This document shows positions 27,883 through 36,415 of a stretch of DNA of 64,000 nt, piece after piece. The notes below the pieces were generated by a model that searched no databases, was not told the DNA's origin, and saw nothing but the letters and a program-made list of their open reading frames with translations. This DNA is from Aequorivita sinensis (GTDB lineage: Bacteria; Bacteroidota; Bacteroidia; Flavobacteriales; Flavobacteriaceae): the NCBI RefSeq assembly GCF_006346335.1, contig NZ_VDMC01000002.1, positions 310,001-374,000 of the forward strand. The letters run 5' to 3'. The position numbers and the translations under genes are program-made. Position 1 is the first letter of the stretch; every line of letters begins with the position of its first letter.

Positions 27883-28905
27883 TCATTGTCCTAATACAGA
27901 GTTCCATTTATGCTTGATAACCTGCCAATCAAGCGCTTCAATTTTTGAGCGAGCATTGTTGCTTAAAGTATTTACTAAAACTGGATTTTCTCTTAGTTTA
28001 TTTATAGCATTTACAAAAGCAGCAGGACTATTGGGAGGAATTAAAATCCCATCTATTTCGTGATCAATTAAAAAGGATAGCCCACCAACATTGGTAGAAA
28101 TAACCGGTAGCCCTAGAGCCATAGCTTCCATTACGCTAACTGGCATATTATCAAAGTTGGTTGTATTGATAAAAATGTCATAGTCTTTGGAAAGTGCTAT
28201 CCACTCTTTCTTTTTTAGCATTCCTGTAAAAGTTATTGGCAGGTTTAGCTCAGCAGCTACTTTTTTACAACGTGTTAAAGAACCGTCTTTGTCAGGACCC
28301 ACCATACACAGTGATACTTCTACACCTTGTTTAAGTAATAATTCTACAACCTCCAATGCCAATAAAGGATTATATATCTCAGAAAACGAACGTACCCAAA
28401 GTAGTTTTGCCGTTACTTTATTTCGCTGTAGAAATTTATAGTTTTCAATTTCAAGAGTATTTGGAATGTGGGTAAGATTATGGATTCCATAAGTTTTAAA
28501 CTGCTCCGCTAAATACTGCGATGGTACTACATTGGTAAGTGCATTATTAAAAAGCTGTTTACTTAATCTTCTACTGTTTTGTAGTCTATTTGGTAGGTTT
28601 CCACCGTGTAAAATAGGGATATACGGAATCTTTAAAAACCTACATAGACCTCCAATAATTACAGCGTAATAAAAATTTTGAGTACTATAAGTGTCGATTA
28701 ATGCTATATCTATAGTTTTTCGATGGCGAATAGTTTTAGAAACCATATCCAACAATCTCGAAACTTTATTTAGTTTTGAAGATGATGCATAAACCTCATA
28801 ACCTTCCTCTTGAAATTTTATAGACAATAGATCAATCGCAGTTGGGGGCTTACCATGAGCTGCTAGTTTATTTCCTATGTAGAGCAGGTTTTTTTTTGGA
28901 ATCAT
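27883..28905 (-). CDS. Glycosyltransferase family 4
   Basis: A GT4-type (GT-B fold) transferase of about 340 residues. The C-terminal nucleotide-sugar site is visible: VSVMEAMALGLPVISTNVGG with the EX7E motif near residue 270. The N-terminus carries the GNKLAAHGKPPTAIDLL loop that replaces the usual GG motif. The longer frame starts at a TTG two codons earlier; I use the ATG at 28905. Either start overlaps the end of the ligase gene by about 40 bases, across a run of nine A in the message. Donor and acceptor are unknown. Confidence 0.85.
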   Translation of the reverse strand: MIPKKNLLYIGNKLAAHGKPPTAIDLLSIKFQEEGYEVYASSSKLNKVSRLLDMVSKTIRHRKTIDIALIDTYSTQNFYYAVIIGGLCRFLKIPYIPILHGGNLPNRLQNSRRLSKQLFNNALTNVVPSQYLAEQFKTYGIHNLTHIPNTLEIENYKFLQRNKVTAKLLWVRSFSEIYNPLLALEVVELLLKQGVEVSLCMVGPDKDGSLTRCKKVAAELNLPITFTGMLKKKEWIALSKDYDIFINTTNFDNMPVSVMEAMALGLPVISTNVGGLSFLIDHEIDGILIPPNSPAAFVNAINKLRENPVLVNTLSNNARSKIEALDWQVIKHKWNSVLGQ

Positions 28906-30133
28906 AATCAATATTCAATAAAGATAAAGCGTAAATAAATGCTGGTGCAGCAATACGCATAGAGGAGTGAGCAATTGTAAGCCCCCAGAAAATAAGAAAA
29001 GGATAAAAGTAAATGTTTTTCCTACCATTTAATTTTGTGACTAAGGGTGCAAATATCAGTACTAATAATGCAAAGATCCCTAAAACACCATGTTCTGATA
29101 GCATCCGAGAAATTTCATTATGTGTTGGTATTGAAATACCTAATTCTTCTTTAAAATGAGATTTTACTCTACCTACTCCCACTCCTAAGAAAGGATTATC
29201 TTTAAAAGCTTCAATTTCGGTAACTAATAATTCAGCTCTTCCTGTTGTTATATCTGATTTCTCCCGTCCTAAAGCATCCTCATTTGCATATCGGTTTTCA
29301 ATAAGTCCGCCGGTTTGAAAAATAGCAAAAGCCCATACCGATAGTGCAGCGGCTATTAAAAAAAGCATCTTTAAACTTATTTTTGCTTTGTACTTTAAAT
29401 TTGTAGAAAAATATAGAATTACAACAAAAGCAATAGACATAACTACAGCTACAATAACCCCACCTCTCGAAAAAGTCAATAAAGCTCTATACCCCATCAA
29501 AACCAAAAACAACATCATAACTCCCTGTACTAATGTGTTTTTATAAGGGATTAAAAGTCGTGTAAGTAAGATAAACACTCCTAAACCTAAAATAGTTGCA
29601 ACTTGATTAGGTCCATAACCACCAGATACAGCAGAATTTGAAGCAGTATTAGTTATAACTTCACGAATATCAGGGGAGTATAAAATGATATAAGTAGTCA
29701 TACTAATTATCGGATAAATAATATAATCTAACACTTTCAACAACTGATTAAAGCTTATTGTTCTCCCAAAAATGAAAACTGAAGCGACAGCTAAACAAAT
29801 TGGTCCGCTGAGATTAAATAAAACTGATTTTCTGAAGTCCATATCATATGATATAATGTCATATGAAACTAAAATACCAGGTATTAAAAGTAGAAGATAG
29901 ATAAGGTAAGGGTAAGAATTTCTTTTAAAACCTAAAAAAAACATTCCTAAAAGAGAAAACCATATTACAGAATATTTTCCTACTTCATAGAAAACATATG
30001 ACTTTGTCATTCTTAAAAAAACCTCAGCCCCTGTAAAATAAGCACACGCTAATAATACGTTGAACGCTTTATTTTTTTTCTGAATAATCTGCCAAGTAAA
30101 ATACCCAAAAATTAAAGCCAAATATAAAAGCAT
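28868..30133 (-). CDS. O-antigen ligase/polymerase family membrane protein
   Basis: Inner-membrane protein of 421 residues with about ten to twelve spans. It shows the large periplasmic loop typical of the Wzy_C/WaaL family, with the GVGVGRVKSHFKEELGI and PTHNEISRMLSEHGVLG segments near residues 320-350; the His in THNE is the family's conserved one. It is either the Wzy polymerase or the O-antigen ligase of this locus; sequence alone does not separate these. The C-terminal 13 codons overlap the start of the downstream GT4 gene. Confidence 0.88.
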   Translation of the reverse strand: MLLYLALIFGYFTWQIIQKKNKAFNVLLACAYFTGAEVFLRMTKSYVFYEVGKYSVIWFSLLGMFFLGFKRNSYPYLIYLLLLIPGILVSYDIISYDMDFRKSVLFNLSGPICLAVASVFIFGRTISFNQLLKVLDYIIYPIISMTTYIILYSPDIREVITNTASNSAVSGGYGPNQVATILGLGVFILLTRLLIPYKNTLVQGVMMLFLVLMGYRALLTFSRGGVIVAVVMSIAFVVILYFSTNLKYKAKISLKMLFLIAAALSVWAFAIFQTGGLIENRYANEDALGREKSDITTGRAELLVTEIEAFKDNPFLGVGVGRVKSHFKEELGISIPTHNEISRMLSEHGVLGIFALLVLIFAPLVTKLNGRKNIYFYPFLIFWGLTIAHSSMRIAAPAFIYALSLLNIDYDSKKKPALHRK

Positions 30134-30238
30134 TGCATTTCGATTAATCGATGCAATAACTCCTATACCTACGTGAAGGAGTATAGCGCTTAAAGGTTTA
30201 ATATTTTTAAACAGTCTAATCTTGATGATAAAAGTATT

Positions 30239-31369
30239 TTAAGGAGTTGACTTTTTTAAAATTTCTGTTTTAATTCTATGGCGATAATTCTCAAAGGTAA
30301 AATCTTTAGCAACTTTATAAGCTTTTGAAGCTTTTACTTTTAATACATTCTCTTCAATTTTTAAAATATCCAAGACTAATTCTCTTAATGCGTCAGCTGT
30401 ACAAGGATCAACTACAAATCCGTTTGATGAATTAACATATTGTGTAATACTTGATACCGAAGAAACGATTGGCAAACATCCAAAATTCATTGCTTCTGCT
30501 ATAACCTTAGGAAAACCTTCGGAAGCAGTACTTGGTAGCATTAAAAAATGAGATTTCTTATAAATTTCAAAAACTTGAGCACGGTCTAAAAATCCGTGAA
30601 ATACAGCAGGTAATTGCAGTTCTTCGCATTGCTTTTTATACACTTTCATTTTTTCGCCATTTCCAATAAAATGAATCGTATTTACATTCTTCTTATTTTC
30701 CAAACTTCCAAATGCATCAATAATACGTTGTACTCCTTTTGCATCTTCCAACCTCCCAACAAAACAAAATGTATATGGAGGTTTAAAAACCTTTGCATTG
30801 GTTATTTGCAATCCAATTAGGCGTTCTTCTCCTGTGAGACAAGGGTTCTCAAAGCTTATACAATGGCTTTCCTGCTGGGGCCATCCGCCATTGATAGTAA
30901 CTTTTCTGTGTTGTTTTTTCAACATCCACCGTTGCAATGCATAACCAAAGGGTGGTTTATCCTGATTCCAATTCCCTGCATATTTATACCAGCCTTTTTT
31001 TTTACTGAAAAGTGATAAATACGGTATCAAAAAAACACCTATTCCTGTAGGAGTACGTAACTGAAATACATCAACTTGTTGTAACACCTTATTTACAGAA
31101 TTTATTACTGATGGAACATTAGCAATAATTTTAAGCTTCTCTCCTATTCCTTTTCCGCCAAGAGGCTTCATGGGGATGAATTTAATTTTAGAAGAAGTAT
31201 AAGGCAAAGAACTGGGTGGTGGCATTTCAGGGTGTAAAAAAGCTAGATGATAAATTTCATCAAAATCCTGAGCCAAATGATTTAATTCACTAATCGTTGG
31301 CCCCCATCCCACAATAGTTCCATCAGGCAATTTGTAATGTTCAGTATGCGAGATTATAGCGAGTTTCAA
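30239..31369 (-). CDS. Glycosyltransferase family 4
   Basis: 376-residue GT4-type transferase. The N-terminus has IISHTEHYKLPDGTIVGWGPT, and the C-terminal half has CFVGRLEDAKGVQRI near residue 205 and the EX7E motif in FPKVIAEAMNFGCLPIV near residue 285. Start codon is TTG at 31369; no other in-frame start lies before the first strand. The gap between this start and the upstream gene is filled with a 7-bp repeat array. Its acceptor is unknown. Confidence 0.85.
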   Translation of the reverse strand: MKLAIISHTEHYKLPDGTIVGWGPTISELNHLAQDFDEIYHLAFLHPEMPPPSSLPYTSSKIKFIPMKPLGGKGIGEKLKIIANVPSVINSVNKVLQQVDVFQLRTPTGIGVFLIPYLSLFSKKKGWYKYAGNWNQDKPPFGYALQRWMLKKQHRKVTINGGWPQQESHCISFENPCLTGEERLIGLQITNAKVFKPPYTFCFVGRLEDAKGVQRIIDAFGSLENKKNVNTIHFIGNGEKMKVYKKQCEELQLPAVFHGFLDRAQVFEIYKKSHFLMLPSTASEGFPKVIAEAMNFGCLPIVSSVSSITQYVNSSNGFVVDPCTADALRELVLDILKIEENVLKVKASKAYKVAKDFTFENYRHRIKTEILKKSTP

Positions 31370-31372
31370 TAG

Positions 31373-31463
31373 TTCTTTTTTCTTAGTTCTTGCTTCTAGC
31401 TTCTAGCTTCTAGCTTCTAGCTTCTAGCTTCTAGCTTCTAGCTTCTATTATCTAGTCTCTAAA
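31373..31463. repeat. TTCTAGC heptamer tandem array
   Basis: Seven perfect copies of TTCTAGC at 31394-31442, with degenerate units in the same 7-base phase on both sides (TTCTTTT, TTCTTAG, TTCTTGC; TTCTATT, ATCTAGT, CTCTAAA), thirteen in all. It fills nearly all of the spacer between two GT4 genes, 17 bp past the upstream stop. Confidence 0.92.
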
Positions 31464-31480
31464 ATGTGTTATTAACCTTA

Positions 31481-32569
31481 TTATTCTTTCAAAATTGTAA
31501 GATATTTTTTAATTACTTTATCCCAAGTATAGTTTTGCGACCAGCTTTTCGCGCCTTGTGAATATAAGTCATAGTTATTTAGAATTTCTTCCAGAGCATC
31601 AGCCAGCTGATTAATATTTTTATTATTAATTAATTTACCTGAAATTCCATTATTTATAGCGTCTTCTATACCACAGTCAAAGGATCCAATTGCAGGAACC
31701 CCAAGGGCGTTAGCCTCAAGGATTGCTATACCAAAGCCTTCAGCATCGCCTGTCTTAGTGGTTTCGCTTAACATTATAAAGACATCTGCTTCTTGTAGAA
31801 GTTCAAGTTTTTCTGTTTCAGAAACTTTTCCGAAGAAAACCACTGAATCTTCTACTTTTAAGTTCAGCGCTAGTTTTTCCAGTTTTTGTTTTTCCGTAGG
31901 AATTCCAACAATATGGTATTTTAAATCGGGGTATTTTTTTAAAAGCAAAGGCATAGCATTAATGATATTGTGCTGCCCTTTTCGCTTGGTAACGTTACCA
32001 ACCGTAATTAACACCGGTACGGGTTTGGTATTGGTTTGTAGAATTGTAGGTGATTTTAATTGAAATCCGTTAGGGATAACAACGATATTGTCTAATTTTA
32101 GGTGAGCAATTAAAGACTTGGTATAATTACTTACTGCTACTATTTTATCAAATCTTTTTAGAGATAGTTCTGTAAGTTTTCGAAGGAAAATATTCGGAAG
32201 TTTAAGTTCACTACCATGGATAATCGCTACAAAGTTTTTATTAAAAAATAATGAAAGGAAGGCTCCTAACCATAAAGAAAACTTACCTGAACATACAATC
32301 AATTCACTATTCTTAGCTAGTGCGATTGCAGCTTTTACTCGAGCTATATAACTAAGGAAAACTAGATCTTTTCTTGGAATACGTTTAACTTTAAAAGGAA
32401 GGATTTTATCGTATTCGTTTTCAGATTCTGTGTTTTTAGAGCGATAATCACAAAGCAAGTTTACCTCATAGCCATTCCCTTGTAATCCCTTAGCTAAATT
32501 CAAAGCGTGATTACCAATCCCCCCCGGTTGAGGCGGAAATTCGGAAGTTAATATGAGGGTTTTTGTCAT
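31481..32569 (-). CDS. Glycosyltransferase family 4
   Basis: 362-residue GT4-type enzyme with the standard glycine-rich N-terminal loop (SEFPPQPGGIGNHALNLAKGL, residues about 8-28). It also has the KRKGQHNIINAMPLL acceptor-side helix near residue 200 and the donor motif FGIAILEANALGVPAIG near 285, with both Glu of EX7E. Of the six GT4 genes here it has the most canonical N-terminus. It is followed by the TTCTAGC heptamer array. Confidence 0.9.
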   Translation of the reverse strand: MTKTLILTSEFPPQPGGIGNHALNLAKGLQGNGYEVNLLCDYRSKNTESENEYDKILPFKVKRIPRKDLVFLSYIARVKAAIALAKNSELIVCSGKFSLWLGAFLSLFFNKNFVAIIHGSELKLPNIFLRKLTELSLKRFDKIVAVSNYTKSLIAHLKLDNIVVIPNGFQLKSPTILQTNTKPVPVLITVGNVTKRKGQHNIINAMPLLLKKYPDLKYHIVGIPTEKQKLEKLALNLKVEDSVVFFGKVSETEKLELLQEADVFIMLSETTKTGDAEGFGIAILEANALGVPAIGSFDCGIEDAINNGISGKLINNKNINQLADALEEILNNYDLYSQGAKSWSQNYTWDKVIKKYLTILKE

Positions 32570-32685
32570 TAATTTTAAAAATAGTTTTTCTTAATCAAAT
32601 TTCAAGCACAAAACTATAAAAGTAGCAATGTCAGTTACATTTACAATATCCAAATTCTATATTAAGGACTTAAAACCATACTGCA

Positions 32686-32790
32686 TCTAGAGTCTAGAGT
32701 CTAGATTCTCAAGTCTCAAGTCTCACCTCTCACGTCTCACCTCTCACGTCTCACGTCTCACGTCTATCATCTCACGTCTAACCTCTCAAT
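32686..32790. repeat. TCTCACG-type heptamer array overlapping a gene end
   Basis: Fifteen consecutive 7-base units, each beginning TCT: three TCTAGAG/T, two TCTCAAG, then mostly TCTCACG or TCTCACC, with TCTATCA, TCTAACC and TCTCAAT near the end. The phase is unbroken for 105 bp. The array runs over the stop codon of the GT2 gene (32767) and encodes its last residues (ERLDVR). Confidence 0.95.
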
Positions 32791-34101
32791 CATCTCCCCT
32801 TCTCTAAGTTTCTTCGATGCCAATCGCCAGGATATTATTACTTGAATTAGTATAAATGGTAATAGAAATACAGAAATTAACGCACCCAGGATTAGCATTT
32901 TTTTGTTTTTCTTATAGCGGTATGGAATTATTGATAGCGGTACACTTTTAAAAAGTGCCAATACAGCTCTTTTGCGACCAAAGTATTTTCTGAAAAAATA
33001 TAATACACTAGGGATAGGACGTGGTGCAAATAGTGTTTTGGGACGAAAAGCATCCCAACTTCCCATTTGTCTTAATCCTCCAGTAGCAGCTTTTACATCA
33101 ATACAAGAGGCATGAGGATTAGAAATACTTTTATAACCGTTTAGGTAGGCTCTTAATCCAAACTCACCATCGCCCATACGTTGCTTTTCAAATTGACGAT
33201 CAAACAATCCTATTTTTTCAAAAACAGATTTATAAAGCATTGCATTCCCTGTAGCAAATTGTGAGGCTACGGAAAAAAATGAACGTTCTTTGGGAACAGA
33301 ACTTCCTTCTGGGTAAAAAACTCCTGCAGATATATCTGCCTTAAAAAAGTCCAAACATCGCAAATGATTTTCAAGCCAATCAGGCTCTATCCTAACATCA
33401 TCTTCTGAAAGGGCGATAATTGTCCCTTTGCTTTTCTTAATTGCTGAATTTCTAGCCAACCAAAGTGCAGGTTCAGATTGTTGTATGTGACGTATATTTA
33501 AGTTAAAGCCTTTGCAGAAATCCTCTTGAAACGGTTTCGACTGATCTATTATTAATATTTCAAAATGCTTATAGGTCTGTTGTTCAAAGTCTTTAAGAAC
33601 GTCTTTTAAGTATTCATAGCGGTTTAAGGTGGGAATTACTACACTCACTAAAGGCTTGTTAGATACCAATTTAGAATCAAAGGAAAACCAATTTTTATAA
33701 ACTATAGGTTGCTTTAGATAATTACTTCTTACTGTATTATAAGACTTTTTAAAAGCTGTAATTTCATTAATCGGATTATTAAAAGAAAACAACCGAATCA
33801 GCAGCACATAAAAAGCCCAAGCGGGGTGAAAATATTTTCGGATAAATCGGTATTCATCTTCTAAAGGCAACTTTTTAAACGACGTGTAGGTTTCTGCTGT
33901 ACCAATATATCCTTTGTTTATGGCCTGCCAGCTAAGATCGTAAGCTCTTGCTTGCTCACTTTTAAAGCCAAAATCAGGGGATAACTTATCGAGAATTTCA
34001 CTAGGTAGTTTCTCTGGAAGTGGAAAAACAGAGCTACCGTCCTTTTTGCAAAGTTGGAGGTAATGGGTAGGTTGGAGGTATTTAAGTAATAGAAAATGCA
34101 T
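32767..34101 (-). CDS. Glycosyltransferase family 2 with an extra N-terminal domain
   Basis: 444 residues. The first 130 or so are a helical extension without a recognised fold. A GT-A domain follows: PLVSVVIPTLNRYEY near residue 135, the FEILIIDQS strand, and an ALSEDDVRIEPDW acidic motif near residue 230 that replaces the usual DxD. A hydrophobic segment near residue 415 (ALISVFLLPFILIQVII) may anchor it to the inner membrane. The last six residues are encoded by a heptamer repeat array, so the C-terminus may vary between strains. Its start overlaps the SGNH gene stop by one base. Confidence 0.87.
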   Translation of the reverse strand: MHFLLLKYLQPTHYLQLCKKDGSSVFPLPEKLPSEILDKLSPDFGFKSEQARAYDLSWQAINKGYIGTAETYTSFKKLPLEDEYRFIRKYFHPAWAFYVLLIRLFSFNNPINEITAFKKSYNTVRSNYLKQPIVYKNWFSFDSKLVSNKPLVSVVIPTLNRYEYLKDVLKDFEQQTYKHFEILIIDQSKPFQEDFCKGFNLNIRHIQQSEPALWLARNSAIKKSKGTIIALSEDDVRIEPDWLENHLRCLDFFKADISAGVFYPEGSSVPKERSFFSVASQFATGNAMLYKSVFEKIGLFDRQFEKQRMGDGEFGLRAYLNGYKSISNPHASCIDVKAATGGLRQMGSWDAFRPKTLFAPRPIPSVLYFFRKYFGRKRAVLALFKSVPLSIIPYRYKKNKKMLILGALISVFLLPFILIQVIISWRLASKKLREGEMIERLDVR

Positions 34102-34982
34102 TATTCTTTAGTGGATTTATTATTGAAAAATGAATCAATAAAAACTTCTGTAAAAAGCTTAGCACCTTTTTTATTCACATGACTAGGATCACTAAACAAT
34201 TTCTTATCATTTATTACATTCGAGAAATTATAATACTTCGGAAGATGGTTAGATATTATTTCAAAATTACCTTCAGGTCTATATATTGGTGAAGTAAAAT
34301 AAATAACTTCAATGTTAATTGCATTACAAATTTTGTTGATTTCTAAAAAATGAGAGTTTGGCGTATCTACTAATGAAAACTTATAGGGCTCATCTTTTTT
34401 TAATGTACCGGTAGATTCTGTATATCCCTTAGACTCTGAGTAGTCTAGACCTTTATTTAAACTACTTAACAAAACATTTCGATATCCTAACCGAGAGTCA
34501 AACATTAAGTATCTATAAAAAGGTAAATATTTAAAAAGTTGATATTCTTTTCCATAGGGCTTAAAATTCTCATAAACCTCATCATCAACCATATAAGGAA
34601 TCCAACTCAGTTGCCCTGTCTTATCTGGTTTTTCTGTGTTGTACGAATGATCTACTTGTATAAATATCCTTTCTGTATAATTATGTTTTAAATATTCTTT
34701 AATAGCGACTTTTATTTCCAAAGGACCAGATGCTTGAATAGCTAAATTTAGCCCTCTTTTCCCTGTTTTTTCATGAATAATATTCGGAATCACATAATTA
34801 TTTGCTCTAGAGGACCCAAAAACAATATAGTCTAAGTTTTCGTTTTTGAGGTCATGTATCCACATTACTTTATTCCTATAGGCTCCATTTTGATACACCC
34901 AACTATACAAAGAATCCAACAAGTACATAGAGCCAACTAAAATAGAGGCCAAAACAATTATGTATTTTATAAATTTTCTCAT
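34101..34982 (-). CDS. SGNH-hydrolase-like exported protein, partner of the MBOAT acyltransferase
   Basis: 293 residues with an N-terminal signal-anchor (residues about 7-25) and a periplasmic SGNH-like domain. Block I is GSSRANNYV with the nucleophile Ser near residue 58; the C-terminal block is SDPSHVNKKGAKLF with the Asp-His pair near residues 265-268. Proteins of this AlgJ/AlgX-like type work with an MBOAT membrane protein to acylate (usually acetylate) exported polysaccharide. The MBOAT gene lies immediately upstream and overlaps by one base, which supports that pairing. The polysaccharide target is inferred. Confidence 0.8.
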   Translation of the reverse strand: MRKFIKYIIVLASILVGSMYLLDSLYSWVYQNGAYRNKVMWIHDLKNENLDYIVFGSSRANNYVIPNIIHEKTGKRGLNLAIQASGPLEIKVAIKEYLKHNYTERIFIQVDHSYNTEKPDKTGQLSWIPYMVDDEVYENFKPYGKEYQLFKYLPFYRYLMFDSRLGYRNVLLSSLNKGLDYSESKGYTESTGTLKKDEPYKFSLVDTPNSHFLEINKICNAINIEVIYFTSPIYRPEGNFEIISNHLPKYYNFSNVINDKKLFSDPSHVNKKGAKLFTEVFIDSFFNNKSTKE

Positions 34983-36415
34983 TAAAATTGAAAGTATATA
35001 AAGTCTTGAGCTATAGAAAAACTTCCAAAAACTAATATCATTATAATTACGACACCAACCTTAATATAGCTTGGTTTAGCTGAACATAATGGAAATTCAC
35101 TATTTCTTGAAAACCACTCTATCCCCAATAAAATTAAGATTAACGGTAAAAGTTCAAAAGAGAACCTCTCTAATCTTAGCATTTCGATACTAAAATCACC
35201 TTTAAAAATTCCCTCAATATATTCAAATGCAGTTTTTATAGAATTGGCCCTGAAAAACACCCACCCAAATAAGGCAATACAATAAGTTAAAAATAGAGAA
35301 GTTATTTCTCTAAACGTCGGAAAAACACTATTAGCAGCAATTGTATCCGTATTAACTCTATTCTTATTTGAAAGTAATAAAGGAATAAAAAACAATGCAT
35401 TTATCGCTCCCCATACTATAAAAGTCCAATTGGCTCCATGCCAAAATCCGCTGACTATAAAAACTATAAAAACATTCCTAATTTGTTTAGTTCGTGTAAC
35501 TCTACTTCCACCTATTGGAATATATACGTAATCGCGAAACCATGTAGTTAATGAAATATGCCATCTTCGCCAAAACTCAGCTATATCTCTAGAAAAGTAC
35601 GGATACCTGAAATTAACCATTAATTTAAAGTTAAATAAACGTGCTGTTCCTATAGCAATATCTGAGTAGCCTGAAAAATCACAATATATCTGAAAGGAAA
35701 AATAAATAACACCCAAAATTAGAGTCGCACTTGAAAAACTAGTGTGATTTGCAAAAATTTCATTCGCGAATTGAGCACAGTTATCTGCGATAACTATCTT
35801 TTTAAATAGCCCCCATATAATTTGTTTAACACCAATGATCGCTTCATCTTTATTAAATTCTCTTTTCTTAAAAAACTGAGGTAAAAGATTGGTAGCTCTT
35901 TCAATAGGACCTGCTACTAGTTGAGGGAAAAAAGCAACAAAAGCAGCAAACCCTATAAAATCCCTAGTTGGCTCTAGTTTTTGCCTATAAATATCGATTG
36001 TATAACTAAGTGTTTGAAATGTATAAAATGATATCCCTACAGGTAAGATTATTGAGAGCGAATTAGGTTGAATTGTTCCACCAAAAAATGTAAAAGCTGT
36101 AGTAAAATTGTCAATGAAGAAATTGTAGTATTTGAAAAAACCTAATAAACCCAAATTCACTAACAAACTGAGAAAAAGAAGCAATTTCCTACTTTTCAGA
36201 TTACTTGTTTTATCCATTTGAAGCCCAATTGAATAATCTACAATCGAGCTAAATAATAATAGTGATAAAAATCGCCAATCCCACCATCCATAAAAAACAT
36301 AACTAGCCACCAAAATAAGTATATTTTGGTATTTGAGCTTTTTATTAAATACAAACCAATATAATATAAATACTATTGGTAAAAACAACGCAAAATCAAT
36401 AGAATTAAATAGCAT
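34982..36415 (-). CDS. MBOAT family membrane O-acyltransferase
   Basis: 477-residue inner-membrane protein of the AlgI/DltB superfamily with about ten spans. Family signatures are clear: ISFYTFQTLSYTIDIYR near residue 118, FFPQLVAGPIERA near 160, FWRRWHISLTTWFRDYVYIPIGGSR near 280 and the active-site His in SGFWHGANWTFIVWG near 325. It moves acyl groups across the membrane for transfer to polysaccharide, probably by way of the SGNH partner encoded next. It follows the exostosin-like gene with no gap. Confidence 0.93.
   Translation of the reverse strand: MLFNSIDFALFLPIVFILYWFVFNKKLKYQNILILVASYVFYGWWDWRFLSLLLFSSIVDYSIGLQMDKTSNLKSRKLLLFLSLLVNLGLLGFFKYYNFFIDNFTTAFTFFGGTIQPNSLSIILPVGISFYTFQTLSYTIDIYRQKLEPTRDFIGFAAFVAFFPQLVAGPIERATNLLPQFFKKREFNKDEAIIGVKQIIWGLFKKIVIADNCAQFANEIFANHTSFSSATLILGVIYFSFQIYCDFSGYSDIAIGTARLFNFKLMVNFRYPYFSRDIAEFWRRWHISLTTWFRDYVYIPIGGSRVTRTKQIRNVFIVFIVSGFWHGANWTFIVWGAINALFFIPLLLSNKNRVNTDTIAANSVFPTFREITSLFLTYCIALFGWVFFRANSIKTAFEYIEGIFKGDFSIEMLRLERFSFELLPLILILLGIEWFSRNSEFPLCSAKPSYIKVGVVIIMILVFGSFSIAQDFIYFQF

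Noticed and set aside
31373-32790. Short tandem arrays as possible CRISPR
   Set aside because: Units are 7 bp with no unique spacers between repeats, and no cas genes are present.
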